In this document: positions 16,666 through 25,970 of the stretch, piece by piece | Layout: each line of letters begins with the position of its first letter | Numbering within the stretch: position 1 is the stretch's first letter | NCBI GenBank assembly: GCA_012728415.1 | Contig: JAAYFD010000051.1 | Coordinates: 1 to 35,451, forward strand | Length of the DNA stretch: 35,451 bases | Direction of reading: 5' to 3' | Origin: Gammaproteobacteria bacterium | GTDB lineage: Bacteria; Pseudomonadota; Gammaproteobacteria; Pseudomonadales; Pseudomonadaceae | The notes under the pieces: generated by a model | Told to the model about the DNA's origin: nothing | Databases searched by the model: none | What the model saw: the letters and a program-made list of their open reading frames with translations, nothing else | Program-made: the position numbers and the translations under genes

Positions 16666-18307
16666 GCCCCGTAGAGCCCTCCCCTATGACACTTGCCGAC
16701 TCCGCCGCAGCTCCGCTATAGACCTGATTGCGTCCCTCATGCTTGGCTCGATAAAGCGTTTCATCAGCAGCCTCAAGCAGACTCAAATAGTCAATACCGG
16801 GCTCTGGCAGCATGCAGGCAACGCCCACACTGACCGTAACCACCGGCCCTGCCAGAGAGCCCGCGTGAGGAATCGCCAATGCTTCAATTTCCGAGCGGAT
16901 ACGTTCGGCCTTGATGAGCGCTCCCTCTAACTGTGTATTGGGCAACAGGCAGGCAAACTCCTCACCACCGATACGTGCCGGCAGATCGTGGGAGCGGGTC
17001 AGGCTGTTTTTCAAGCTGCCAGCAATGCAGACCAGGCAGTCGTCACCCCGCTGATGGCCATAAAGATCATTGAACTGTTTAAAATAGTCCACATCCAGCA
17101 TAATCATCGACAGGGGTTGCCGCTCACGCAGACAGCGCCGCCACTCAGCTTCAAGGCTGCGATTGAAATGACGCCGGTTGGCAATGCCGGTCAGCTCGTC
17201 CAGAAACGCCAGCGAGCGCATGTTTTCAGTTTGCTGCTCCAGCTGACGATTCAGCCTGACCAGCATGCCATTGCTGGCTACCAGCTGTTTTTGCGCATTA
17301 TTCAGGTCAGCAAACGCCTGTCGGCTTTTACGCTGCCACAAGTGTAAAAGCACCACACTGGATACAACCAGCACAAGATACAGGCCAGCCATGAACCAGC
17401 GTGATCGATACAGGCTGGCAAATACCGCATCATGGTTCCGGCTGATACGCACTATAAGCGCATCACTGATGTTCAGCTCGGCCGGCATGATGGTCTGCTG
17501 AACAATTAAACGCCTGTCATGACTGTACAGCTGCCTGCCATGATACAGGCTCAGCTCGTTACCACTGTGCACATGCTTGGTAAAAACGTCCTGAGAGTCA
17601 GCCAGGCTATGCCCCAACAGCTTTTGTGTGACCGGTTCGGCCAGAAAAACCGTACCATCAGCGTGCACAACCCCGGCGTGCATATCGTCAGCATAAACCA
17701 CCGAGGACAGCATAATGCCGATTTCAAGCGGGCTCAGCTCTGTCACCACCATGCCCGAAAATTCGCCCCGCTCGTCCGTTAACATGCTGGCTACAGCAAT
17801 GGTCAGCATATTGTCTGCCAGTGGATAAGGCCGGCTAATATACAGAGTGCCTGGCTGGGCGTCCTGCATCACGCGTTGCACCAGCTCGTTATCGGCCATG
17901 CTGTTACCCTTTTGCTGTTGCGGGTTGCTGCTAGCCAAAACTGATGCCTTGGCATCCAGCAAAGTGACAGTACGCACTCCGTTAACGGTCTGGACAAAGG
18001 CACTTAACCGCTTGTCAATAAATGGGCGAACCGATTCAAATGTTTTTGCACCAGACAACAACTCGGCTTGCAAGTTGACATGCAAGGCACGAATGCTCAT
18101 CAGCTGACGCCGCAAGTCATGAGAAATAATACCACTTTGCGTTGAAAGCCGGCTGAACTCGCGATCTCTGATTGTGACCTGCTCACCCGCCTGCCAAACC
18201 AGCAAAAGCAATAGCACAACCAACAACCCGGCTACAACCAGACGCCGCCCATGCCGGTTAGCCCCTTGCTGCAAGGTTTTCAGGGTGTGTTCATAGTGGG
18301 TCGGCAT
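16649..18307 (-). CDS. Membrane-bound diguanylate cyclase with periplasmic sensor domain
   Basis: 552 residues. Membrane segment 1 is at about 22-40 (VVAGLLVVLLLLLVW) and segment 2 at about 305-325 (AGLYLVLVVSSVVLLHLW), enclosing a large probable Cache-like periplasmic sensor (about 42-300). A short coiled stretch (AQKQLVASNGMLVRLNRQLE) leads into the GGDEF domain. The active-site motif is GGEEF at residues 447-451, preceded by an intact RxxD inhibitory site (RSHD followed by five residues), so the enzyme should make cyclic di-GMP and be feedback inhibited. LDVDYFKQFND carries the metal-binding Asp. No EAL domain is present. The ligand of the sensor is unknown. It overlaps yaiI by 17 bases. 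Confidence 0.93.
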   Translation of the reverse strand: MPTHYEHTLKTLQQGANRHGRRLVVAGLLVVLLLLLVWQAGEQVTIRDREFSRLSTQSGIISHDLRRQLMSIRALHVNLQAELLSGAKTFESVRPFIDKRLSAFVQTVNGVRTVTLLDAKASVLASSNPQQQKGNSMADNELVQRVMQDAQPGTLYISRPYPLADNMLTIAVASMLTDERGEFSGMVVTELSPLEIGIMLSSVVYADDMHAGVVHADGTVFLAEPVTQKLLGHSLADSQDVFTKHVHSGNELSLYHGRQLYSHDRRLIVQQTIMPAELNISDALIVRISRNHDAVFASLYRSRWFMAGLYLVLVVSSVVLLHLWQRKSRQAFADLNNAQKQLVASNGMLVRLNRQLEQQTENMRSLAFLDELTGIANRRHFNRSLEAEWRRCLRERQPLSMIMLDVDYFKQFNDLYGHQRGDDCLVCIAGSLKNSLTRSHDLPARIGGEEFACLLPNTQLEGALIKAERIRSEIEALAIPHAGSLAGPVVTVSVGVACMLPEPGIDYLSLLEAADETLYRAKHEGRNQVYSGAAAESASVIGEGSTGHESLD

Positions 18308-18621
18308 AAAAGCTATTGAAATCCGAAATAAAAAGCAAAGTCAGGCGTAACATTCGAAAATGGCATTGTGCCACCAGTCCAGCCTGAAAACAAAGCACGG
18401 AAAGACAGCAACACAGTCCGAACCACAATTATTTTTCACTAAAACTCAAAGCGTGGCCCTCTGGCAGCCTAACCGGTTCGTTGCTTCACTCAAGCCCGGA
18501 TGGAACACAGCGCCGAGACAGGGCATCCCGAGCCTATGGCAAGGGGTGCAACACAGCGGCCGGAGCCCAGAACACCGCAACGGACTCATTGGATTACTCA
18601 ACAGGCCAGCAGATAAAAGCT
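18308..18621. other. Intergenic region between sbcC and the diguanylate cyclase
   Basis: The 314 bp between the sbcC stop and the diguanylate cyclase start should hold the cyclase promoter. A plus-strand open frame at 18360-18716 runs into the sbcC end and lacks any family likeness, so I do not call it. I see no RNA gene. Confidence 0.5.
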
Positions 18622-21600
18622 TCAGCCAGCTAACTGGCTGCAGCCGGGACCTTCGAGCCGGCTGCGCCCGCCTGGTAGCGGGTGCACGCGGATCTGGATT
18701 GCAATGCGCTCCTTAAGGGCTGCCACATGGGAGATGACTCCGATCAGCTTGCCATCCTGCCGCAACCCGGCAAGGGTATCCAGTGCCACATCCAGTGCCT
18801 CCTCATCCAGCGTACCGAAGCCTTCGTCAAGAAACAGTGAATCAACCCGTACATTTTGACTGGCCATCCGCGACAGTCCCAGCGCCAGGGCCAGGCTGAC
18901 AATAAAGCTCTCACCGCCGGACAGGTTTTTTGTCGAACGCACTTCGCCAGCCTGATAGTTGTCCATCACATTCAGCTCCAGCGGTTCGGTTTGGTCACGC
19001 ACCAGCAGATAACGGTCGCTCATCTGCTGCAAGGTATGATTGGCATGTCTTACCATCAGTTCGAAGGTCAGCCCCTGAGCAAAGTTGCGGAACTTTTTTC
19101 CGTCAGCCGAGCCGATCAGCGCATGCAAATTATCCAGGCGACGGCATTCTTCCTGCTGTTCCCGCAACCGCTCCAGCAGCTGTGCCTGGCCGGTACGCGC
19201 CTGCTCGTTTTCCTGCAGCTGATGCGACAGGGTCGCAACGCGGCTGCGCAACTGCTGCAACTGCTCCCGGGCTTGCTGCAGCTCGGCCTGCACAGCTTCA
19301 GGCTGGTTTGCTGTCAGCTCGCGTGCCTGCTCTGCGGCCAGCCAGCTTTGTACATCATCCAGCCGCGCCTGCAGAGCGGTTTCTGCGCTATCCAGCTGGC
19401 TGGCCTGCTGTTGCAGTTGCTGCCTGACTTCGGTTGGCAGCAGTGCCTCCTGCAATACCTGCTCGCTAACAAACCCGTGAACGCTTAGCAGGCCGGCCAG
19501 CCTGCCCTGTGCAGCAACCAGATCTGCCTGTCCAGTCTGGCATTGACGCTCCAGCCCGGCAATCCGCTCCTGCAGTCTGGCCAGCTGCTGCTCCAGTTCC
19601 TGGCCATGCCTCGCCTGCAACTGACAGGCCTGCTCAGCCTTGGCGATCGCCGCCTGCAGCTGCTGTTCCTGCTGATCCGGGTCACGCTGACCGAAAAGCT
19701 CCAGCCGCTGCTGCTGCAAATCTGCCTGGTACTGCTGACGCTCACGCAACTGTTGCTCCAGCTGCAGCAAGCTGGCCTGCTGCAACTCAATCAAGGATTG
19801 CAGGCGAGCCGCTTCTGCTGCAAAGGCCTGCTGCTGTTGCTGTAACAAGCTGGCCTGTTCCACCTGCTGCAGCCAATGATCGCGGCGTGTACGCAGTTGC
19901 TCTAATAACTGGCCAGAGTCAGCAATGTCATCCGGTAGCGCTGTCAGCGGTGCCAGCACACGGCCGACCTGCTCCTTTAACCCATCCAAAGCCTGCTGCT
20001 GTTTTTGGCATTCAGTCTCGGCCACACTCAACTGCTCCCGGTAGCCCGTCTCCCGGGTGAAAAGCTCCAGCCCGTTTTTTTCGGTTTCGGCAAGCTGTTC
20101 GCGCAAGCTTTGCAGGTGTCGCTCGTGTTCACGGTATTGCTCTTGCCGGGCTTCAATCTGTCGTATCTGCTCTTCAATCAAGTGAATCTGCTCATCCAGT
20201 CCATCCAGCCGGGGAATCTGTCCGTGTGCATAGGGGTGCTCGGTAGCACCACACAAGGGGCAGGGCTTGCCGTCATGCAGCAAATCGCGCTGGGCTTCCA
20301 GGCTTTCGAGACGGGCCTTCAGTGCCCGCTTGTCCAGTAGATGCTCACGCTCGATACGGTAATCTGCCAGCTGCCGGCCGGCCAGCGCCACAGTCAACTG
20401 TTCCTGCCCGGCCGCCAGCACTTCGGCCGCCTGCTCTACCGCCTGCTGGTCTTGCCGGTAGCGCTGTCGCTGCTGCTCCAGCTGTGTAGCCAGCGCCTGT
20501 AAACGTTCCTGCGCCTGCTGCCTCTGCCCCCTGGCCTCTTGTAGCCGGCTTTGCTGTTGCTCCAGCTGGAGCAGCAGCTGTTCGACCCCGGCCAGGCCAG
20601 TGACCAGCCATTCGTCCGCTGCATGCTCCTGAAAGAACGCCTGCACCCCTGACAACTGCCGCGCGCCTTGCTGCTGTTGCTCGATACTTTCTTGCCATGC
20701 TTTTTGCAGCCCGGCCAACTCCTGTACCAGCGTATCGCGCTTTTGTACTGCCTGCAGCAGCTGTGCTGCGTGCTGCTCCAGCTCCTGGTCCAGCGCACGC
20801 ACCTTGCGCAACTCCGCTGCCTGTTCGACCTGTTCCTGACGCGCTTGCGCCAATACAGCCGCTTGCTGCTCCAATCGCTGCCTTGCAGATGCCACATCTT
20901 CAATCAGTTGTGGCAAGCGTCCGTGTTCTTGCTGATACCCGGCTGTCGCCTTTTCCAGAACACTGCGGGCAGACTGCAGCCTGACCAGTTCCGGCTCCAG
21001 CTCTGCCGCCCGCACTGCCAGGGCCAGCCGGGCACGCTCAGGCTCGAACTCCTGCTGCTGCTTTGCCAGCTGCAGCCGTTCTTGCGCAAGCTGTGTCTGT
21101 TGCAGCTGCAGCTGACGGATCTGCTCCTGCCAGCGCACACAGGCATCCAGTGTTGCAACTTGCCCAGCCAGCGCCTGTTCATCAGTCTGCGCCTGCCCAA
21201 GCGCCTGTAGCAAGTCCTGCTCCTGCTCTGTCGTCAGCAGGCGCACGCCATCCAGACGCGCCTGCAACAACTTGAGCTGCTCACGTTGCTCTCGCTGCAG
21301 CTCATGGGTGCGGATAGAAATGCGACTATAGATATCAGTACCGGTAATCTGCTCAAGAATGGGAGCACGGGCATCCGGCGATGCCTGTAAAAAAGCGGCA
21401 AAACCACCCTGGGCCAGCAGGGCCGAGCGGGTAAAGCGTTCAAAATCCATACCGGTAATGGTCACCACAGCCTGTTCCACTTCACGCAACTTCGATTCCA
21501 GCACCTCGCCACTGGCGGCATTGACCAGTTCCTGCCTGGGTTGTTGCAGCTCGCCGTCCGGTTTGCGCCTTGAACGGTGCTGGCTCCAGTAGCAACGATA

Positions 21601-21873
21601 ACTGCCACCAGCCGTAGCAAAAGTCACCTCGGCAAAACACTCACCCGTCTGGCGCGACATGATCTCGTTGCTGCTCTTGGTAATCCGCCCCAGCCGTGGC
21701 GTGCGGCCATACAGCGCCAGGCAAATGGCATCCAGAATGCTCGACTTGCCAGCACCGGTCGGACCCGTGATGGCAAAGATCCCGTCCGCAACAAAAGCCG
21801 GATCAGTAAAATCTATCTGCCATTCACCCACCAGCGAATTAAGATTCTGAAAACGCAACTGCACGATCTTCAC
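18622..21873 (-). CDS. sbcC: SbcC nuclease-complex ATPase (Rad50-like)
   Basis: 1083 residues. SbcC is the SMC-like ATPase partner of SbcD; the complex cleaves hairpins and protein-blocked DNA ends and processes palindromes. Walker A is GPTGAGKSS (about 38-46). Two very long Gln/Leu/Glu-rich coiled coils flank the zinc hook CPLC at residues 538-541, almost exactly mid-protein. The ABC signature LSGGESFIVSLALALGLSRM and Walker B LFLDEGFGTLDEE are near the C-terminus. The start is GTG at 21873, overlapping the sbcD stop by four bases (GTGA), so the two are translationally coupled. Many frames in the coiled coil stay open by composition and are not genes. Confidence 0.96.
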   Translation of the reverse strand: MKIVQLRFQNLNSLVGEWQIDFTDPAFVADGIFAITGPTGAGKSSILDAICLALYGRTPRLGRITKSSNEIMSRQTGECFAEVTFATAGGSYRCYWSQHRSRRKPDGELQQPRQELVNAASGEVLESKLREVEQAVVTITGMDFERFTRSALLAQGGFAAFLQASPDARAPILEQITGTDIYSRISIRTHELQREQREQLKLLQARLDGVRLLTTEQEQDLLQALGQAQTDEQALAGQVATLDACVRWQEQIRQLQLQQTQLAQERLQLAKQQQEFEPERARLALAVRAAELEPELVRLQSARSVLEKATAGYQQEHGRLPQLIEDVASARQRLEQQAAVLAQARQEQVEQAAELRKVRALDQELEQHAAQLLQAVQKRDTLVQELAGLQKAWQESIEQQQQGARQLSGVQAFFQEHAADEWLVTGLAGVEQLLLQLEQQQSRLQEARGQRQQAQERLQALATQLEQQRQRYRQDQQAVEQAAEVLAAGQEQLTVALAGRQLADYRIEREHLLDKRALKARLESLEAQRDLLHDGKPCPLCGATEHPYAHGQIPRLDGLDEQIHLIEEQIRQIEARQEQYREHERHLQSLREQLAETEKNGLELFTRETGYREQLSVAETECQKQQQALDGLKEQVGRVLAPLTALPDDIADSGQLLEQLRTRRDHWLQQVEQASLLQQQQQAFAAEAARLQSLIELQQASLLQLEQQLRERQQYQADLQQQRLELFGQRDPDQQEQQLQAAIAKAEQACQLQARHGQELEQQLARLQERIAGLERQCQTGQADLVAAQGRLAGLLSVHGFVSEQVLQEALLPTEVRQQLQQQASQLDSAETALQARLDDVQSWLAAEQARELTANQPEAVQAELQQAREQLQQLRSRVATLSHQLQENEQARTGQAQLLERLREQQEECRRLDNLHALIGSADGKKFRNFAQGLTFELMVRHANHTLQQMSDRYLLVRDQTEPLELNVMDNYQAGEVRSTKNLSGGESFIVSLALALGLSRMASQNVRVDSLFLDEGFGTLDEEALDVALDTLAGLRQDGKLIGVISHVAALKERIAIQIRVHPLPGGRSRLEGPGCSQLAG
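18623..18640 (-). terminator. Hairpin overlapping the sbcC stop codon
   Basis: On the minus strand CAGCCAG, loop TTAG and CTGGCTG form a perfect 7-bp stem; the sequence then reads GAAGCTTTTATC. The stem includes part of the last sbcC codons and the stop. The following T-rich stretch is short, so this is a plausible but weak intrinsic terminator for sbcDC. Confidence 0.45.
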
Positions 21874-23132
21874 GCCTGCCCTCCCGCATCTTCCGCCATT
21901 GCATCCCTTCCGTGTAGTGAATCCAACACCTGCCGGTAGCTATGCAACAGCTCGTCATGTTGTGATTCGGGCACTTGATGAGCCTGCAAGCAGCGCTCAA
22001 ACACCTCCAGCTCATTCAGGTCATCCAGAGTTTCTTCCGGCAACTCCTGTTCCAGTGCCTGTTGCTGGATTCGCTGGTTGCGGATGCGCAAAATCTCCAG
22101 TGTGCTACCGGCCACCAGCTCATCCAGCCGTTCACGCAGATCACTGACCACTTCCGTACCGGTATAAAGCACCTCCAGCCAAACCCGCTCTCCCTCTTCA
22201 CACAGCGCCCGCAGACGCAGACAGATATCCGGCAAGCTGCCCGAAATGCGTTCAAGCCTCTGAAAGACAGGAATGTCCAACAACTCGATCTGCGGCACAA
22301 AAGCACCTTCAGCATCAACAGCAAACTGCACCAGGCACATACTTTTCTGCTGTCGCGCTTCGCCAAAGCCCATGGGCAGGGGCGAACCACTGTAACGGAT
22401 GTGGTCCTGCCCCCCCACCTTCTGCGGCACGTGTAAATGCCCAAGTGCCACATAGTCGAAACACGCAGGAAATACTCCGGCATGCACATGAGCCAGCGAG
22501 CCGACATAGAGATCGCGCACACCATCACCGTCCACGGTTTGACCGCCTGCAGCAAAGATGTGCCCGGTTCCGATCACCGGAACCGGCTGCGCAAGCCCGG
22601 CATTCACAGTTTCGGCTGCCATACCGACAGCAGCATAGTGGGCGCGGATACCTTCCAGCAGTTTCTGCTCCTTGTCACTGATACTTTCACCCGCCTGCGC
22701 CTGACGAATATCGCGGTCCCGCAAGTACGGCACAGCACACACCAGCAATTGCGGCTCGCCCAGATCGTCATGCAACAACAGCACCTGGTCGACAGGTTCA
22801 GTGCAAGCCTGGCCCACCACATGTACATCCAGTGCCCGCAACAGGCCCGCCGGTGCATCCAGGAACGAGGGCGAGTCGTGATTACCGCCAATAATCACCA
22901 CATGCCGACAGCCGGTGCTGCCAACCCGGGCCAGAAAACGGTAATACAGCTCTTGGGCTGCCGTGCCCGGTGTACTGGTATCAAAAATGTCACCAGCCAC
23001 AATCAGCACATCAATGTTGTAAGTGCTGATACAGCCAAGCAGCCAGTCGAGAAAAGCAGCAAACTCTTCCTGGCGTCTGCGTCCGTACAGCGTGCGCCCC
23101 AAATGCCAGTCAGAAGTGTGAAGGATATTCAT
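21870..23132 (-). CDS. sbcD: SbcD nuclease subunit (Mre11-like)
   Basis: 420 residues, usual for SbcD, the Mn-dependent exo/endonuclease of the SbcCD complex. Metallophosphoesterase motifs are in order: HTSDWHLG (residues 4-11), VAGDIFDTS, GGNHDSPS, then GTGHIFA and ALGHLHVPQ. I start at MNILHTSDWHLG; the ATG seven codons upstream adds residues not seen in the family. It precedes sbcC in one operon with a 4-base overlap. Confidence 0.96.
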   Translation of the reverse strand: MNILHTSDWHLGRTLYGRRRQEEFAAFLDWLLGCISTYNIDVLIVAGDIFDTSTPGTAAQELYYRFLARVGSTGCRHVVIIGGNHDSPSFLDAPAGLLRALDVHVVGQACTEPVDQVLLLHDDLGEPQLLVCAVPYLRDRDIRQAQAGESISDKEQKLLEGIRAHYAAVGMAAETVNAGLAQPVPVIGTGHIFAAGGQTVDGDGVRDLYVGSLAHVHAGVFPACFDYVALGHLHVPQKVGGQDHIRYSGSPLPMGFGEARQQKSMCLVQFAVDAEGAFVPQIELLDIPVFQRLERISGSLPDICLRLRALCEEGERVWLEVLYTGTEVVSDLRERLDELVAGSTLEILRIRNQRIQQQALEQELPEETLDDLNELEVFERCLQAHQVPESQHDELLHSYRQVLDSLHGRDAMAEDAGGQA

Positions 23133-23435
23133 AAGCTTTATAATAATGACCAAAAGATGAAGGCTGTTTGCCCGTCAGCGCCGCCCTGCTTGCCAGCATG
23201 CATACACCATTGACACCTTCCCGCAACCAGGCCACCAATGGTGATTTCTGCAGGGGAAGTTCGCGATTTTTAATCAAGGATAGCCGGCCAGCATGCAGCA
23301 CGACAGGCCAGCCCACAAATCAACACCCCAAAAGTACCAACACGCTGCATTTGGGGCATGGCAGCCTTGTCCAGCTTGCGTATATGTTACCCTGATTCCT
23401 TTCCACATGGCCGCCTGTTGCGTGCCGCCAGCCAA
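23133..23435. other. Divergent intergenic region sbcD/methyltransferase
   Basis: About 300 bp between the sbcD start and the methyltransferase start. Immediately before sbcD the sequence is A+T-rich (TTATAATAATG on the plus strand around 23139-23149), fitting a promoter for sbcDC. I cannot assign the other promoter. No gene or repeat is evident. Confidence 0.5.
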
Positions 23436-24338
23436 ATGCAGGAGCACAATTTGTACGACGACTACGATTATGATGAATATTCCATGGACGAACTGAACTT
23501 TGGTGAAGATCCCGCCATGGACTATCTGCTGGAAGACGCCCTGCTCGAAGGCCTGCACCTGGACGAATACAGTATCGACGAGCCGGACATCATGCTTGAT
23601 GTACCCTACGTGCCAACAGATGAAAAAATTGTTGATGCCCTGCTCGACCTGGCCGAAGTTACCTCGCGCGACACCCTGTATGATCTGGGCTGTGGTGATG
23701 GCCGCATTGTGGTGGCTGCCGCCATGCAGCGCAACACCCGGGGCATCGGCATTGACCTGGACCCGATGCGCATTGCCGAAGCCATGGAATATGCTGGCAA
23801 CTCGCGGGTTGAGCACATGGTGGATTTTTTCGAGGGCGACCTGCTCGAAGCCGACTTCAAGGATGCAACGGTGGTTACCCTGTACCTGCTCGACATCATC
23901 AACCTGGAACTGCGGCCACGCCTGCAACAGGAGTTGCAGCCTGGCACGCGCATTGTCTCGCATGCTTTTGACATGGGCGACTGGCAGCCCGACGAGCGCA
24001 CCAGTTGTGGCGGTGTCAACCTGTTCAAATGGATTGTACCCGCACGCATCGCCGGCAGCTGGCAGTGGCGGGACGCCGAAGGCCGGTGCTTTACCTTGCA
24101 ACTAAAGCAGAAGCACCAAAAACTCAGCGGTATGGCACAAGTCGATGGCCAGCCAGCCAAGCTGGCCAGCGCGCTGCTACAGGGCGATCTGGCCGAGTTT
24201 CGCATCCAGCCCAGCGCTGACAACAGCCTGTTAAATTTTGTCATGCGCTACAAAAATGACCAGCTTGTGCCTCTCGACACCCAGTTACAGCCAGAGCCAG
24301 CCGTGCGCCTTGCCCCACGTACACCTGGCCCCAACTAG
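23436..24338 (+). CDS. Class I SAM-dependent methyltransferase, FAM173-like, with acidic N-terminus
   Basis: 300 residues from the ATG at 23436. The SAM-binding loop is DLGCGDGR (residues 83-90) and the acidic post-II motif is GIDLDP. TLYLLDIINLELRPRLQQEL and RIVSHAFDMGDWQPDE match the FAM173/ATPSCKMT-like group, whose eukaryotic members methylate lysine in mitochondrial proteins; the bacterial substrate is unknown. The first 60 residues are strikingly acidic and Tyr-rich (YDDYDYDEYSMDELNF). The true start is uncertain: a TTG at 23451 has a well-placed AGGAG (23440-23444), while the ATG at 23436 has none; a longer frame opens at 23358. Residues beyond about 215 form an extra C-terminal domain. 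Confidence 0.82.
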   Translation: MQEHNLYDDYDYDEYSMDELNFGEDPAMDYLLEDALLEGLHLDEYSIDEPDIMLDVPYVPTDEKIVDALLDLAEVTSRDTLYDLGCGDGRIVVAAAMQRNTRGIGIDLDPMRIAEAMEYAGNSRVEHMVDFFEGDLLEADFKDATVVTLYLLDIINLELRPRLQQELQPGTRIVSHAFDMGDWQPDERTSCGGVNLFKWIVPARIAGSWQWRDAEGRCFTLQLKQKHQKLSGMAQVDGQPAKLASALLQGDLAEFRIQPSADNSLLNFVMRYKNDQLVPLDTQLQPEPAVRLAPRTPGPN

Positions 24339-24385
24339 ACTGCAAGGGCGGTCTGCACAGGCCATTTGCGGAAACGGTCCTCCGC

Positions 24386-24507
24386 GGGAGCGACTTTAGT
24401 TGCGAACAATGGCTGTCTGGTTCCGGGTGCTGGTCGCCGCTAAAGCGGCTCGTACAAAGCTTACCTGACCCTGGGGGCGGCCTGCAGGAGCCACTTTGGT
24501 GGCGATC
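24386..24507. repeat. Cluster of three REP-like repeats
   Basis: Three copies in alternating orientation lie between convergent genes: plus GAGCGACTTTAGTTGCGAAC (24388-24407), minus GAGCCGCTTTAGCGGCGACC (24451-24432) and plus GAGCCACTTTGGTGGCGATC (24488-24507). Each is a short imperfect palindrome around CTTTAG or CTTTGG. Together with the copies near 1.8 and 12.65 kb, this defines a dispersed family. The second and third could form a REPIN-like pair. Confidence 0.75.
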
Positions 24508-24524
24508 TGACGCAGCCTGCGCCA

Positions 24525-25592
24525 CTAATCAAGCCTGTCCAGCCCGTCGCCCTTCTTGAGCCGCACACCGTCGCTCAGCATAATGCCCAGCCAACGGGTG
24601 TGCGGATTAGACTCCAGCGCCAGCTTGACGATCATCGTCAGCAGAATCGACAACAACATGCCGACCGGGCCAAACACCCAGCCCCACAGCAGCAACGACA
24701 ACAGCACAATGACGGGCGACAGCCCCAGCGTCTGGCCCATGAACCTGGGTTCAATTACGCTGCCAATCACCGTATTGACCACCACATACAACACCAGCGT
24801 ACCCAGCCCTTCCGGAACACCGAGCCCGAGAAAAGCAATCAGCACAGGGGGAATGGCTGCAACAATCGACCCAATCGTGGGAACAAAGTTGAGCACCCCG
24901 GTTAGCACCCCCCATAGAATCGGAAAGTCGACCCCAATCACCCATAGGCCGGTTCCGGCTATCAGGCCAGTAGCAAAACTGCTAGTGGTCTTGATGGCCA
25001 GATAGCGATTGACCGAGCGCAGAAAGCTGCGCGTACGCACACGCACTCTTTTTCTGCCAGGAAAAGCTGCCTCAACCTTTTTGACAATTGAACGCTCTTC
25101 CAGCAACAGAAACATGAACACCAACAAAACAAAAAAGGTATAAGCAGTGAACTGCCCCAGCGCACCAGCAATATTGCGTGCCAACCCGGTCAGCGTGCTC
25201 ACATTAGGCAGCGGAATGGTTGTGGGAATGAATTCCTGTGGCACCCCGTACTCGGTCGCCAGGCGGCGCAGCTCCATCAGCTGGATCGTCAGCCTCTCCT
25301 GATATAGCGGTGCCTTGAGCACCAGGCTTTCTGAAGTGCCCTTGATGGCCAGAAACAGCAAGAAGAAAGAAAACCCTACCGTAGAAAACAGCAAAACAAA
25401 AGCAGCCCAGCCTGGCATTCCGTGCCGTTTCATCCAGGTCAGTGGCGGTATACAAATAATGGCAAGAAAAGACGCCAGCAAGAAGGGGGTGATGATCGGG
25501 CTGATGGCCTTCAGGCCGCCAATGATGATGACCATGGCAGCCAGGCCGAACAACCACAACCAGGAGCGTGAGAGGGTATTGGTACGTTCCAT
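24525..25592 (-). CDS. AI-2E family / PerM-type permease
   Basis: 355 residues from the ATG at 25592. The protein has about eight hydrophobic segments and the family's C-terminal signature: GVLTGVLNFVPTIGSIVA, then VVVNTVIGSVIEPRFMGQTL and SPVIVLLSLLLWGWVFGPVG. Members of the AI-2E (UPF0118) family include TqsA, implicated in autoinducer-2 export, and other ion or metabolite carriers, so the substrate is open. Seventeen further codons are open upstream (to 25643) but MERTNTLSRSW begins just before the first membrane segment. It converges on the methyltransferase gene. Confidence 0.87.
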   Translation of the reverse strand: MERTNTLSRSWLWLFGLAAMVIIIGGLKAISPIITPFLLASFLAIICIPPLTWMKRHGMPGWAAFVLLFSTVGFSFFLLFLAIKGTSESLVLKAPLYQERLTIQLMELRRLATEYGVPQEFIPTTIPLPNVSTLTGLARNIAGALGQFTAYTFFVLLVFMFLLLEERSIVKKVEAAFPGRKRVRVRTRSFLRSVNRYLAIKTTSSFATGLIAGTGLWVIGVDFPILWGVLTGVLNFVPTIGSIVAAIPPVLIAFLGLGVPEGLGTLVLYVVVNTVIGSVIEPRFMGQTLGLSPVIVLLSLLLWGWVFGPVGMLLSILLTMIVKLALESNPHTRWLGIMLSDGVRLKKGDGLDRLD

Positions 25593-25934
25593 GATTCTGT
25601 CCGGGGCAAAATTGGAATAGTAGCACAGCATACCGGCAGCCATGGGTCAGCCGTTGGTCGGCATACTGCGCAACCAGCCCGGCTTTCTTTGGACGGGCTT
25701 GCTTTCAGCAAAACCGGAGTGCGCAGCAAACAGCAAACACTTTCCGAGCGCAGCAGAAGCAGTCCGGCCAGCATTCAGTCATCAAGAAAAATCCTGACTC
25801 TCTTTGACAACCTCCCGTTACCCGGCCTACTGCCAGCGGAACAAGCCCGAAGTGCTGCAAGCCCTCCCAGTCTGGCCCGGACACACTTGCATCAGGCTCT
25901 CGCGCCCAAAAGTGTTGGCGCCCAGCAAAGCAAC
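25593..25934. other. Intergenic region between the AI-2E permease and the tRNA-Asp fragment
   Basis: A GC-rich 342-bp stretch with several overlapping short frames, none recognisable. It is the original chromosomal flank downstream of the tRNA-Asp gene and should contain the permease promoter. I see no RNA gene or repeat. Confidence 0.5.
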
Positions 25935-25963
25935 AAAAAAGCCGCCCGGAAACCCCGGGCGGC
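25935..25963 (-). terminator. Intrinsic terminator of the tRNA-Asp gene
   Basis: On the minus strand GCCGCCCGG, a 5-base loop and CCGGGCGGC form a perfect 9-bp GC stem (25941-25963), followed by TTTTTT (25940-25935). It lies eight bases after the CCA end of the tRNA-Asp fragment, the classic layout, and belonged to the original tRNA gene. Confidence 0.9.
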
Positions 25964-25970
25964 TTGTTTA

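Noticed and set aside
18360-18716. 118-codon plus-strand frame between sbcC and the diguanylate cyclase
   Set aside because: It overlaps the sbcC 3' end, has no ribosome binding site and no recognisable motif.
18622-21873. Several long frames on both strands within sbcC
   Set aside because: They follow from the Gln/Leu/Ala-rich coiled-coil codons and show only low-complexity sequence.
24386-24507. CRISPR array
   Set aside because: The repeats alternate in orientation, are imperfect and few, have irregular spacing and have no cas genes nearby; they fit REP-type repeats.
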